Positions 47,512-56,072 are shown, numbered from the stretch's first letter. The stretch: DNA of 64,000 nt from Enterovirga aerilata (GCF_013044135.1 NZ_JABEPP010000006.1:124001-188000), one strand, 5' to 3'. Numbers and translations are program-made. The notes: generated by a model not told the origin, from the sequence alone.

Positions 47512-48535
47512 GGGCAGGGGTCCTGTCGGCCTCGGCCGCAGCGGCGCTGCGCTGGACCGCGGCCGCGCGCTCGGCCGCAGCCTTCGCGCCGGCCTGCCGG
47601 GCCTGGCGAGCCTTGAGCGTTCCGATGATGCCGCGCGGCAGGAACATCACCAGAAGGATCAGGAGCGGTCCGAAGACGAGCAGCCGGTAATCCTGCAGGA
47701 ACTGCAGCGACTGCGTCGCCCAGGTGAGCGCGACCGCGCCGAGGACGGGCCCGGACAGGGTCCCCAGCCCGCCCACCAGGATGAAGGCGATCATGTCGAA
47801 GGCGTTCGCCTCGCTCGCGATCTGCGGACCGATGAAGCGCACGAACCCGGCATAGAGCCCGCCCGCATAGCCGGCATAGGCGGTCGAGATCACGAAAGCC
47901 GTCACCTTCGTCCGCATCAGGGGAATGCCGAGCGCCTCGGCCAGGCCTTCGCCGCTCCTGATCGCGATGAAGGCGCGGCCGAGAAGCGAATGGACGATGC
48001 GGTCCATGAGAAAGAGCGAAAGCGCGAGCACCGCCAGAACGAGGTAGTAGTTGGCGAGCGGCGTCTCGAAGCGGAGCGGCCCGATCGGGGAGGGCGCCGG
48101 GATGCCGATGATGCCCACGACCCCGTGCGTGAGCGCGTCCCACTTCTCGATGACGAGCCAGATGATGAGCCCGACGCAGAGCGTGAAGATCGCGAAGTAA
48201 TCGGCCTTGAGCCGCAGCGACACGAGGCCCGCCAGGAAGCCGAACGCCGCTGCCACCAGCCCCGAGAGGAAGAAGGCGAGCCAGAACGGCACGCCGTAAT
48301 CGACGGTCAGGATGCCGAGCGTATAGGCTCCGATCGCCATGAAGCCGGCATGGGCGAGGTTGAGCTGGCCCGTATAGCCGAGGATCAGGTTCAGCCCGAT
48401 CGTGGCGATCGCGTAGATGAACGCGAGCGCCATCACGTAGATGAAGTAGTCGTTCGGGACGACCAGGGGGTAGACGATCGCGAGGGCGAGCGCCGCAAGC
48501 GCAACCGCGCGGCCGGACAGGGCTTTGGCTATCAT
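47504..48535 (-). CDS. livM: ABC transporter permease, LivM type
   Basis: The 343-residue permease has eight or more hydrophobic helices and the LivM signature LNLILGYTGQLNLAHAGFMAIGAYTLGIL. It also has IRSGEGLAEALGIPLMRTKVTAFVISTAYAGYAGGLYA. A 45-residue Ala/Arg-rich cytoplasmic tail follows the last helix. Its start overlaps the livH stop (ATGA). Confidence 0.93.
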   Translation of the reverse strand: MIAKALSGRAVALAALALAIVYPLVVPNDYFIYVMALAFIYAIATIGLNLILGYTGQLNLAHAGFMAIGAYTLGILTVDYGVPFWLAFFLSGLVAAAFGFLAGLVSLRLKADYFAIFTLCVGLIIWLVIEKWDALTHGVVGIIGIPAPSPIGPLRFETPLANYYLVLAVLALSLFLMDRIVHSLLGRAFIAIRSGEGLAEALGIPLMRTKVTAFVISTAYAGYAGGLYAGFVRFIGPQIASEANAFDMIAFILVGGLGTLSGPVLGAVALTWATQSLQFLQDYRLLVFGPLLILLVMFLPRGIIGTLKARQARQAGAKAAAERAAAVQRSAAAAEADRTPAHA

Positions 48536-49401
48536 CGGGACGGTGCCGGGAAGAGGCCCTGGGGCCTGAGCGACAGGATGGCGACGAGCAGCGCGAAGGC
48601 GATGATGTCCTTCAGGTCCGTCGAGATGTAGAAGGCCCCGAAGCTCTCCGCGAAGCCGATGATCATGCCGCCGAGGATCGCGCCCGGCACCGAACCCATC
48701 CCGCCCAGGATGATGATCACGAAGGCCTTGAGGATCACCAGGTTGCCCATCGAGGGCGAGATCAGGTTGATCGGCGCGAAGAGCACCGCCGCCACTGCCG
48801 CGAGCGCGCCCGAGATCGCGAAGGTGATGATGGAGACCCGCGTAAGATCGATTCCGACGAGCGAGGCGCCCTCGCGGTTCTGAGCCATGGCGACGATCGT
48901 GGCCCCGGTCGTCGTGCGCTTCAGGAAGAGGTGGAGGGCGATCATGAGCCCGATCGCGCCGCCTATGATCAGGGCGCGCTGGATGGGCAGGACGGTTCCG
49001 GCGATCCGCATGATGCCGGGAAAGGGCGGGGCCATGCGGCGGAAGTCCGCGCCCCAGATCGCATGCGCGACCGCTTCGATGAAGAGAAGGAGCCCGATGG
49101 CCGCGATCATGTCGTGAAGCGGTGGCGAGTCCCGTAGCCGCGAGAAGACGAGCCGCTCCGACAGCACCGCGATGGCGGCCGTCACGGCCGCAGCTCCGAT
49201 GAGCGCGACCCAGTAGTTGGCCCCGAGCGACCCGATGAAGAAGAAGGCCGTATAGGCGCCCGCCATGAAGAGGGCGCCGTGCGAGAAGTTCGGGATGTGA
49301 AGGATGCCGTAAACGAGGGTCAGGCCGAGGGCGACGAGCGCGTAGACGCTGCCGAGCGTCAGGCCGTTCAGGATCTGCTGGACGAAGAGACTTAGATTCA
49401 A
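48532..49401 (-). CDS. livH: ABC transporter permease, LivH type
   Basis: The 289-residue permease begins LNLSLFVQQILNGLTLGSVYALVALGLTLVYGILHIPNFSHGALFMAGAY, a canonical LivH opening. This fixes the start at TTG 49401. A longer frame upstream encodes only Arg/Pro-rich sequence and is rejected. It is first in livH-M-G-F-K. The 266-bp gap upstream (49402-49667) contains no gene; it must carry the promoter, but I could not assign one confidently. Confidence 0.9.
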   Translation of the reverse strand: MNLSLFVQQILNGLTLGSVYALVALGLTLVYGILHIPNFSHGALFMAGAYTAFFFIGSLGANYWVALIGAAAVTAAIAVLSERLVFSRLRDSPPLHDMIAAIGLLLFIEAVAHAIWGADFRRMAPPFPGIMRIAGTVLPIQRALIIGGAIGLMIALHLFLKRTTTGATIVAMAQNREGASLVGIDLTRVSIITFAISGALAAVAAVLFAPINLISPSMGNLVILKAFVIIILGGMGSVPGAILGGMIIGFAESFGAFYISTDLKDIIAFALLVAILSLRPQGLFPAPSR

Positions 49402-49667
49402 ACGGCGGGACCTTGCTTGGCCGGCGGGCCGGATGCCGCTCGCGCGGGCGGCGTGTGCCGCCGCGGGACCGCGAGGGAGGACCGGGGACCGGGTCGTTTC
49501 CTCAGTTGACCCGGTTCCGGGCCACGGGCGCAGAGGCCCAGGGGCGCGGCTCGCGCGGCCGCATCTCGTTGCCAAAGAAACTGTCTCAAGAGGCGCAAGC
49601 GGTCAATCCGGTCGGGGCGTTCGGTCACAGGGGAAGATGGACCAAGGCGGGGACCGCTTCTTCTCTC

Positions 49668-50081
49668 TCACACCAGATCGGCGCGGCCGAGCTTCGCCAG
49701 TTCGACCTTGGCGCGCAGCTCGATCTGAGCGACGAGGTCGTCGAGGATCGGGTCGCCGCTCGGACCGGCGCCCGCGAGTGAACCTGCGATGCGGCCGAGA
49801 TCGGCGGCCGGGACGGAGCCGGCGAGGAGCGACGCCTTGAGCCGGTCCAGACCGTCGAGGAGCTCGCGCCCGCGCCGGGCGGAGCGCCGCCGGCGCTCGG
49901 CCGGGTCCTCTTCCGACTGCAGCTGCAGGATTGCGTCAAGCGTCGCCAGCGGGGCTGCGGCGCCCGCCGCCGAAGTCGTGGCAGCCGCCTTGCCGTCCAG
50001 GCTGAACCGCGTCCCGCCGGCCTCCCGCGGCCGCGAAGCCGGCGCATAGGCGGCGGCCGCGAAACGCGGATCGATGCGCAT
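49668..50081 (-). CDS. fliX: Flagellar assembly regulator FliX
   Basis: The 137-residue product starts MRIDPRFAAAAYAPA and contains TRFSLDGKAAA, ILQLQSEEDPAERRRRSARRGRELLDGLDRLKASLL and GDPILDDLVAQIELRAKVELAKLG, matching FliX. In Caulobacter FliX binds the sigma-54 activator FlbD and couples class III/IV flagellar transcription to basal body assembly. It is also divergent from flgI there, as here. The ATG at 50081 is the family start; the longer frame upstream is unsupported. Confidence 0.9.
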   Translation of the reverse strand: MRIDPRFAAAAYAPASRPREAGGTRFSLDGKAAATTSAAGAAAPLATLDAILQLQSEEDPAERRRRSARRGRELLDGLDRLKASLLAGSVPAADLGRIAGSLAGAGPSGDPILDDLVAQIELRAKVELAKLGRADLV

Positions 50082-50128
50082 GGTGGAACTGCCCCGGCGA
50101 AACCCCGCCGGAGCATCGGGCCGCATGG

Positions 50129-50143
50129 TTAACGCTTTCTGAA
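50129..50143. promoter_or_regulatory. CtrA-like site between fliX and flgI
   Basis: TTAA-CGCTTTC-TGAA matches the CtrA consensus TTAA-N7-TTAA at seven of eight fixed bases. It lies 48 bases upstream of fliX and 159 upstream of flgI. CtrA itself is not in the window. Confidence 0.35.
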
Positions 50144-50258
50144 GCGGCGGGCAGCTTTTGCCGGGCAGGCAGGCGCGATCGGCCGGCCCGATCGGCGAGA
50201 GTTGTATCATGCGGCAGAGAAATGCAGGTTTACCAATGACTTAGAAGATAGCGGCAGG

Positions 50259-50274
50259 TGGCACGGCCCTGGCA
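50259..50274 (+). promoter_or_regulatory. Sigma-54 promoter of flgI
   Basis: TGGCACG-GCCC-TGGCA matches TGGCACG-N4-TTGCW with one mismatch in the -12 element and the correct GG-N10-GC spacing. It ends 27 bases before the flgI ATG, which would leave a short leader. The neighbour fliX encodes the partner of the sigma-54 activator FlbD. Confidence 0.68.
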
Positions 50275-50301
50275 CGGACATGTGCGCAGAACCGGGTCTC
50301 C

Positions 50302-51426
50302 ATGCTCTCCGTGCTCAAGCGATCTCTGTCGCTCCTCCTTCTGGCCGGCTCGCTCGCGATTGCCGCGGCCGCGCCGGCTGCTGCGCTCTCGCGCATCAAG
50401 GACCTCGCGCAGGTCGAGGGCGTGCGGCAGAACCAGCTCGTCGGCTACGGCCTCGTCGTCGGCCTGAACGGCACGGGCGACACGCTCAACAATGCGCCCT
50501 TCACCAAGCAGTCGCTCACCGCGATGCTGGAGCGGCTCGGCGTGAACACGCGCGGCGCGACGCTCCGGACCGCGAATGTCGCGGCCGTGATGGTGACCGC
50601 GAACCTGCCGGCCTTCGCGACCCAGGGCACGCGGCTCGACGTCACCGTCTCGGCGCTGGGCGATGCGAAGTCGCTCCAGGGCGGGACGCTGCTCGTGACG
50701 CCGCTCCTGGGTGCCGATGGCGAGGTCTATGCCGTCAGCCAGGGCTCGCTCACGATCGCCGGCTTCCAGGCCGAGGGGGATGCGGCGAAGATCACCCGCG
50801 GCGTGCCGACCGTCGGCCGGATCGCCAATGGCGCCGTCATCGAGCGCGAGGTCGAGTTCAAGCTGAACGCGCAGCGCACCCTGCGGCTGTCGCTCCGCAA
50901 CCCCGACTTAACCACGGCCAAGCGCATCGCCGCGTCGATCAACGACTTCCTCGGCGCCGCCACGGCCGAGCCGACCGATCCCGCCACCATCACCCTGAAC
51001 ATCCCGGCGAAATACCGGGGCAACATGATCCAGCTCCTGACCGAGATCGAGCAGCTCCGGGTCGAGCCCGACCAGGCGGCGAGGATCGTGGTCGACGAGC
51101 GGTCCGGCATCATCGTCATGGGGCGGGACGTGCGCGTCTCGCAGGTGGCGGTCGCGCAGGGCAACCTGACCGTGACGATCTCGGAGCGGCCGGAGGTGAG
51201 CCAGCCCGAGCCCTTTTCCGAAGGCGAGACCGTCGTCGTGCCGCGCACGAGCCTCAAGGTCGAGACCGGCGACAAGAACAAGCTCGCCATCGTGCGCGAG
51301 GGCGTGACCCTGCGCGAACTCGTGGATGGCCTCAACGCGCTCGGGGTCGGGCCGCGCGACCTCATCTCCATCCTGCAGGCCATCAAGGCGGCCGGCGCGC
51401 TCCAGGCCGATATCGAGGTGATGTGA
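50302..51426 (+). CDS. flgI: Flagellar P-ring protein FlgI
   Basis: The 374-residue protein has a signal peptide (SLSLLLLAGSLAIAAAAPAAAL). SRIKDLAQVEGVRQNQLVGYGLVVGLNGTGD, the FlgI hallmark, follows. The C-terminus VDGLNALGVGPRDLISILQAIKAAGALQADIEVM is standard. It forms the periplasmic P-ring around the rod. The ATG at 50302 heads flgI-flgJ-flbY, with its stop overlapping the flgJ start. Confidence 0.97.
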   Translation: MLSVLKRSLSLLLLAGSLAIAAAAPAAALSRIKDLAQVEGVRQNQLVGYGLVVGLNGTGDTLNNAPFTKQSLTAMLERLGVNTRGATLRTANVAAVMVTANLPAFATQGTRLDVTVSALGDAKSLQGGTLLVTPLLGADGEVYAVSQGSLTIAGFQAEGDAAKITRGVPTVGRIANGAVIEREVEFKLNAQRTLRLSLRNPDLTTAKRIAASINDFLGAATAEPTDPATITLNIPAKYRGNMIQLLTEIEQLRVEPDQAARIVVDERSGIIVMGRDVRVSQVAVAQGNLTVTISERPEVSQPEPFSEGETVVVPRTSLKVETGDKNKLAIVREGVTLRELVDGLNALGVGPRDLISILQAIKAAGALQADIEVM

Positions 51427-51758
51427 TGGTGGCACCGCTTGCCATGCTCGGGCTCTCGCTCGCAGCCAATCTCGTCAACGGGGTCGTCGGGGCTGCGGCC
51501 AAGTCCGCCACCGGCGCGGAGCAGACCCGCAGGACGGCCGAGGACTTCGAGACGATGTTCCTCGAACAGAGCCTCGATCGGCTCACGGAAGGCGCGGGCG
51601 AGGAGGGCCCGCTCGGCGAGAACGGCACCGGCGGCGGCGTCTACCGTTCGATGCTGTCCAAGGAATACGCGAGGTCGATCGTGAAGACCGGGGGGCTCGG
51701 CATCGCCGACCAGGTCTACCGCCAGATGCTGCAGATGCAGGAAGGGGCGGGGCAGTGA
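51426..51758 (+). CDS. flgJ: Rod-binding protein FlgJ (N-terminal domain only; CheL-like)
   Basis: The 110-residue protein contains the FlgJ rod-binding domain: RRTAEDFETMFLEQSLDRLTEG and GVYRSMLSKEYARSIVKTGGLGIADQVYRQML. The muramidase domain of gammaproteobacterial FlgJ is absent, as is usual in Alphaproteobacteria, where the gene is also called cheL. The start overlaps the flgI stop by one base (TGATG). Confidence 0.9.
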   Translation: MVAPLAMLGLSLAANLVNGVVGAAAKSATGAEQTRRTAEDFETMFLEQSLDRLTEGAGEEGPLGENGTGGGVYRSMLSKEYARSIVKTGGLGIADQVYRQMLQMQEGAGQ

Positions 51759-52231
51759 TGCGGGACGTCCAGTCGCCCCGCTGCGCGGTCGCGAGCCGGG
51801 AGGAGGCCGAAGCCATGCTGGCCGCGCTGACGGGCGCTCTCACAGAGCTGGAGGCCTGTCTGGAGGCCGAGACGGCGCTTATCGGCGCGGGCCGCATCCG
51901 CGATGGTCTCGCGGAGGAGGCGCGCAAGTCCGAACTGTCAGGCGCCTATGTGCTGCGGCTGCAAGAGGCGAAGGCGAACGTCGTCGCGCTCGCGCGGCTG
52001 GCTCCGCCGGCGCTGGCGGCCTTTCGCAGCCGCCAGGCCGCCTTCGAGCGCGTCATGGAACGCAACCAGACCGTGATCGCCACGGCGCGCGCCGTCTCTG
52101 AGGGGCTTATCCGCGGTCTTTCGGAGGCGGTGGAACGGGAGGCGCGCCCCAAACTGTACGGCCTGCCGAGCCGGGGACCAGGGGCGGTCGCGCCCGCCGC
52201 CGCCCCGCTCGTCTTCTCAGGACGATTTTAA
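51755..52231 (+). CDS. FlgN/FlbY-like flagellar protein
   Basis: The 158-residue protein is almost entirely helical with a heptad-like region (about 15-60 and 65-130) and a disordered tail. It contains LAALTGALTELEACLEAETALI and NQTVIATARAVSEGLIRGLSEAVERE, resembling the FlbY/FlgN group of flagellar chaperones. In Caulobacter the order flgI-cheL-flbY is the same. The start is GTG at 51755 or ATG at 51758, both overlapping the flgJ stop. Chaperone function for FlgK/FlgL is inferred. Confidence 0.75.
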   Translation: MMRDVQSPRCAVASREEAEAMLAALTGALTELEACLEAETALIGAGRIRDGLAEEARKSELSGAYVLRLQEAKANVVALARLAPPALAAFRSRQAAFERVMERNQTVIATARAVSEGLIRGLSEAVEREARPKLYGLPSRGPGAVAPAAAPLVFSGRF

Positions 52232-52277
52232 CCTCCCGCATGTTGGATAGCATCCGATGCGCGCCGGACGCGGAAAA

Positions 52278-52293
52278 TTAACCTCGCGTTTAA
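52278..52293 (+). promoter_or_regulatory. CtrA-like site upstream of flaG
   Basis: TTAA-CCTCGCG-TTTAA approximates TTAA-N7-TTAA (the second half fits with one extra base) and is 72 bases before the flaG-like gene. A GANTC site (GATTC) begins at 52300. The surrounding 133-bp gap is clearly AT-richer than the genes around it. Confidence 0.35.
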
Positions 52294-52364
52294 AGGTCTG
52301 ATTCAGCCCTCACGATTATGACGGAGGATGCAGCAGAAGGCTGCGTCAACGTGGATGTTCGACC

Positions 52365-52745
52365 ATGGAAGTGGTTTCGAGCGCCAGAATCTCCGTCTTG
52401 CCCGGCCTGGGCGAGGCGCCGCGCGTCGTCGCGGCGCCGGCGCCCGATTCCGTCAGGACCGAGCTGCCGGCCCAGGCGACCGTTCAGCAATCGGCCGCGT
52501 CCCAGAAGCCCGCGAACGAGACGCGGAATGCTGAGCCCGACCCGCGCACCGACGTGTCGCGCAACGTGACCATCGACGCGAGCACGCAGGCGCTCGTCTT
52601 CCAGACGATCAACGAAAGGTCCGGCGAGGTCGTGCGGCAGGTGCCGGACCAGGCGCTGCTCCGCATCCGCGCCTATGCCCGCGAGCTGCGCGATGCCGAG
52701 GCCGAGTCCGCCGAAACCGAGCGCCAGGTGACGCGGATCGCCTGA
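52365..52745 (+). CDS. FlaG-like flagellar protein
   Basis: The 126-residue protein has a disordered first 75 residues and a conserved C-terminal segment, LVFQTINERSGEVVRQVPDQALLRIRAYARELRDAEA. This matches the FlaG family pattern of 'vVqvvd..TGEvIRqIP.e.ll'. FlaG proteins affect filament length in other bacteria. It lies immediately before the first flagellin gene. No good ribosome site is evident, so the start is chosen by length. Confidence 0.75.
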   Translation: MEVVSSARISVLPGLGEAPRVVAAPAPDSVRTELPAQATVQQSAASQKPANETRNAEPDPRTDVSRNVTIDASTQALVFQTINERSGEVVRQVPDQALLRIRAYARELRDAEAESAETERQVTRIA

Positions 52746-52872
52746 AGGATCCGTTCACCCAAGACTCGGCCCCTCTCGGCTCTTTACCTCTCGTTTGTAC
52801 CTCGCCCGGCATCATCCGCCGCGTCTTCAGGATGAAGGCGTGCCTCACGGCAAAACCAGAAGGGTTTGAGTT

Positions 52873-54378
52873 ATGGCTGGTACCGTTATCTCGAGCGCGG
52901 TGCGCTCGAACCTGCTCGCGCTCCAGAACACCACGGCGCAGCAGGGCATCGTTCAGAACCGCCTCGCGACCGGCAAGAAGGTCAACTCGGCGCTCGACAA
53001 CCCCACCAATTTCTTCACCGCTTCGTCGCTCAACAATCGCGCCTCGGGCTTGAACGCGCTGCTCGACGGCATGTCGAACGGCATCAAGACGCTGGAAGCC
53101 GCCGATAACGGCATGAAGGCGATCACCAAGAGCATCGAGTCGATGCAGGCGAACATCCGCTCCGCGCGCAGCGACAAGTCGTTCAAGGGTGCGTCCTACA
53201 CGATTTCGGCGGCCGCGACGGGCAGCCTGACGTTCTCGGGGGGCGCCGTCGGCTCCTCTCCGATCAGCGTCGCCATCCCGGCCGCCACTGGCGTCGTCTC
53301 CGCGACCTTGACGGGCGCGGGTGGTTTCACGAACCGTGGCGCTGGCGGTGCTGCCGGCGACGTCGGTCAGGCGGGCTCCTTCACGATCCAGGCGGCGGGC
53401 CTGAACGGCGGCACCGCCGTGAGCGTGAGCGTGGCAGCCGACGACGACATCGATGAAGTCATCACGAAGATCAACGCCGCGCTGGACGGAGTGGCGACGG
53501 GCGACGGGGGCATCACTGCCTCGAAGTCCGGTGGTCAGCTGGTGCTGACGGGAACGAGCGGCAACAACATCACTGTTGCGAGCAGCACGAGCAACCTACT
53601 CAGCGATCTCGGTTTCGGAACCGGCAACACCGCGTCCACGAACGGCAACACGGGCCAGGCGGCGATCGACGCGCTGGTGAACACCATCAACACCACCTCG
53701 GGCCTGACCGACAAGATCAAGGCGTCGAACGACGGCGGAAAGCTGCGCATCGAGAACCTGTCGACGGACGATCTGACCGTCGTCGGCGCGTCCGCGACCG
53801 CCGTCACGGGCGGTACGGGCTCGTCGAATACCACCAAGATCGGCGGGAACGAGGTCCGCAAGAATCTCATCTCGCAGTTCAACGACCTGCGGACGCAGAT
53901 CGACAAGCTGGCGAACGATGCGAGCTTCAACGGCATCAACCTCCTGAAGGCCGACAAGCTCAAGCTGACCTTCAACGAGGAGGGCACCAACAACATCGAG
54001 ATCCAGGCGAAGGACGTCAAAGGCAATGTCCGGGCGATCAGCACCGCGACAGGCTCGCTGGAGATCGGCGAGGCGACGGCCGACGAGTTCTCCGACGACA
54101 CCAAGTTGGACGCCCGCCTCGATGCGCTCAGCAAGTCGCTCACGACCCTGAACACGCAGGCTTCGACCTTCGGCTCGGCCCTGACGACCATCCAGACCCG
54201 TCAGGATTTCACCAAGAACATGATCAACACGCTGCAATCCGGCGCGGACGCTCTCGTCAACGCCGACCTGAACGAGGAAAGCGCGACGCTCCTCGCCCTC
54301 AACACCCGCCAGCAGCTCTCGCAGACGGCCCTGTCGCTCGCGAGCCAGGCGGATCAGGCCGTGCTGCGCCTGTTCTGA
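52873..54378 (+). CDS. Flagellin 1
   Basis: The 501-residue flagellin has conserved D0/D1 ends: MAGTVISSAVRSNLLALQNTTAQQGIVQNRLATGKKV...IESMQANIRSARSDKSFKG at the N-terminus and NTRQQLSQTALSLASQADQAVLRLF at the C-terminus. The central residues (about 105-330) form a variable outer region with a KIKASNDGGKLRIENLS patch shared with the second flagellin. It polymerises into the filament. A GAAGGG site lies 13 bases before the ATG. FlbT encoded downstream probably controls its mRNA. Confidence 0.95.
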   Translation: MAGTVISSAVRSNLLALQNTTAQQGIVQNRLATGKKVNSALDNPTNFFTASSLNNRASGLNALLDGMSNGIKTLEAADNGMKAITKSIESMQANIRSARSDKSFKGASYTISAAATGSLTFSGGAVGSSPISVAIPAATGVVSATLTGAGGFTNRGAGGAAGDVGQAGSFTIQAAGLNGGTAVSVSVAADDDIDEVITKINAALDGVATGDGGITASKSGGQLVLTGTSGNNITVASSTSNLLSDLGFGTGNTASTNGNTGQAAIDALVNTINTTSGLTDKIKASNDGGKLRIENLSTDDLTVVGASATAVTGGTGSSNTTKIGGNEVRKNLISQFNDLRTQIDKLANDASFNGINLLKADKLKLTFNEEGTNNIEIQAKDVKGNVRAISTATGSLEIGEATADEFSDDTKLDARLDALSKSLTTLNTQASTFGSALTTIQTRQDFTKNMINTLQSGADALVNADLNEESATLLALNTRQQLSQTALSLASQADQAVLRLF

Positions 54379-54393
54379 TCGACATCGAGCTCA

Positions 54394-54421
54394 GGCCGGC
54401 GGAGCTTCGGCTCCGCCGGCC
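54394..54421 (+). terminator. UUCG-capped hairpin after flagellin 1
   Basis: GGCCGGCGGAGC (54394-54405), loop TTCG, then GCTCCGCCGGCC (54410-54421) form a perfect 12-bp stem capped by the very stable UUCG tetraloop, 15 bases after the stop codon. No U-run follows, so it may protect the message from 3' exonucleases or act as a weak terminator. Confidence 0.7.
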
Positions 54422-54457
54422 GAATCCTTGCAATCGAGCAATCGCATAGAGCGCTCT

Positions 54458-54472
54458 TTAACGCTTCGTTAG
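54458..54472 (+). promoter_or_regulatory. CtrA-like site upstream of flagellin 2
   Basis: TTAA-CGCTTCG-TTAG matches TTAA-N7-TTAA at seven of eight fixed bases, 61 bases before the second flagellin ATG. A GANTC site is at 54422. No sigma-54 or sigma-28 promoter could be recognised in this 155-bp gap. Confidence 0.38.
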
Positions 54473-54533
54473 CCATAACCGGATCATCAAGGCGGGAGCG
54501 GGTCTTCGGAGCCGCGATCCAGGCAGGGTTCCG

Positions 54534-56072
54534 ATGGCCACGAACGGTATCGTCCTCTCCTCGAGCGTGCGCACGAATCTGCTCTCGCTGCAGGACACAA
54601 CCACCCAGCAGGGCATCGTTCAGAACCGTCTTGCCACGGGCAAGAAGGTCATCTCCGCCCTCGACAATCCGACGAACTTCTTCACCTCCGCCGGCCTGAC
54701 CCAGCGGGCAAACGACCTCGCGGCGCTGCTCGACGGCATCTCGAACGGTGTGAAGACGCTGGAAGCGGCCTCAAACGGTGCGACCTCCATCACGAAGGTG
54801 CTGGAGTCGATGCAGGCGAATGTCCGCCAGGCCCGCCAGGACAAATCCTTCAAGGGCGAGCTGTTCTCGCTGAGCTCCTCCGTCGACACGTCGGCCGTCC
54901 GGAACATCACGATTTCCGGCGGCTCCGTCACGGGCGCGGTGAACATACCGCTCAACACCGTCGGCACTCCCGCCACGGCGGCCTCGCGCAGCTTCACGTT
55001 CGGCGGCGCGATGAGCTTCGACGACGCCGGAGACCAGCTCAACTTCTCGATCGCGATCGATGGTGGCGCGAGCACGGCCGTCAGCATCACGGCGGCCGAT
55101 GTCGCAGCCGTCGGCAACAACGACGCCGTTCTCGACGATGCCGCCGAATTGCGGGCGGTTCTCGCTGCGAAGCTCGGCAGCAGCGCCACGATCGGCGGCT
55201 CGGGTACCACGGTCTCGATCAGCTCGAACTCCACCGGCGCGGCATCGCGGATCGCCATTACCGGAGTATCCGTCGTGAACGGCGGCGGTGCCGCGCTGAC
55301 CAATACGTCCGGCCTTGCAGATGGCTCCGCCACGGGCACGGCAACGACCGGACTGAAGACGATCGACGAGATCGCGGACGCGATCAATTCGCACCCGAGC
55401 CTGACCGGAAAGGTGCGGGCGTCGAATGACGGCGGCAAGCTCCGGATCGAAAACCTGTCCGTCAAGGACATGACCGTCGCGGGCGTGAACAGCACGACCG
55501 GCCAGATCGACGGTTCCGGGGGCACGAAGACGATAGCGCTCAACGAGATCCGGAAGAATCTCGTCGCTCAGTTCAACGACCTTCGCGACCAGCTCGACAA
55601 GATCGCGAGCGATGCCGGCTACAACGGAGTGAACCTGCTGCGGGGCGACAAGCTGCGCGTCGTGTTCAACGAGCGCGGCACCAGCAGCATCGATATCGAG
55701 GCGAAGAACAAGACGGGCCCGTCGGGCGTCAGCACTGCCGCGAACTCGCTCAACATCCCGCCGGTCACCGAGGACGAGTATTCCAGCGACGATCTTCTGG
55801 ATGCGCGGTTCAACGCCCTCAAGGACTCGCTGACGACCCTGCAGTCGCAATCCTCGAATCTCGGCGCGAATCTCGGCGTGGTGCAGATCCGGCAGGATTT
55901 CACCAAGCAGATGATCACGACCCTGCAGACCGGATCGGACTTCCTGGTGAATGCCGACATGAACGAGGAGGGCGCGAACCTGCTCGCGCTCAACACCCGC
56001 CAGCAGCTCTCGCAGACCGCCCTGTCGCTTGCCAGCCAGGCGGACCAGGCGGTGCTCCGCCTATTCGGCTGA
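54534..56072 (+). CDS. Flagellin 2
   Basis: The 512-residue protein parallels flagellin 1. Its N-terminus is GIVLSSSVRTNLLSLQDTTTQQGIVQNRLATGKKVISALDNPTNFF and its C-terminus NTRQQLSQTALSLASQADQAVLRLFG, nearly identical to the first copy. The central 120-300 region differs strongly (GGAMSFDDAGDQLNFSIAIDGG...), then similarity resumes at KVRASNDGGKLRIENLSVKDM. The pair is a tandem duplication with divergence of surface domains. It is followed by flbT after 28 bases. Confidence 0.95.
   Translation: MATNGIVLSSSVRTNLLSLQDTTTQQGIVQNRLATGKKVISALDNPTNFFTSAGLTQRANDLAALLDGISNGVKTLEAASNGATSITKVLESMQANVRQARQDKSFKGELFSLSSSVDTSAVRNITISGGSVTGAVNIPLNTVGTPATAASRSFTFGGAMSFDDAGDQLNFSIAIDGGASTAVSITAADVAAVGNNDAVLDDAAELRAVLAAKLGSSATIGGSGTTVSISSNSTGAASRIAITGVSVVNGGGAALTNTSGLADGSATGTATTGLKTIDEIADAINSHPSLTGKVRASNDGGKLRIENLSVKDMTVAGVNSTTGQIDGSGGTKTIALNEIRKNLVAQFNDLRDQLDKIASDAGYNGVNLLRGDKLRVVFNERGTSSIDIEAKNKTGPSGVSTAANSLNIPPVTEDEYSSDDLLDARFNALKDSLTTLQSQSSNLGANLGVVQIRQDFTKQMITTLQTGSDFLVNADMNEEGANLLALNTRQQLSQTALSLASQADQAVLRLFG

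Noticed and set aside
49402-49575. N-terminal extension of livH
   Set aside because: The extra residues are Arg/Pro/Gly-rich without membrane character, whereas LivH proteins begin at the LNLSLFVQQ segment.
49402-49667. Promoter of the liv operon
   Set aside because: A TTGACC hexamer exists on the minus strand, but the element 17 bases on (CAGTTT) is too poor a -10 to support a call.
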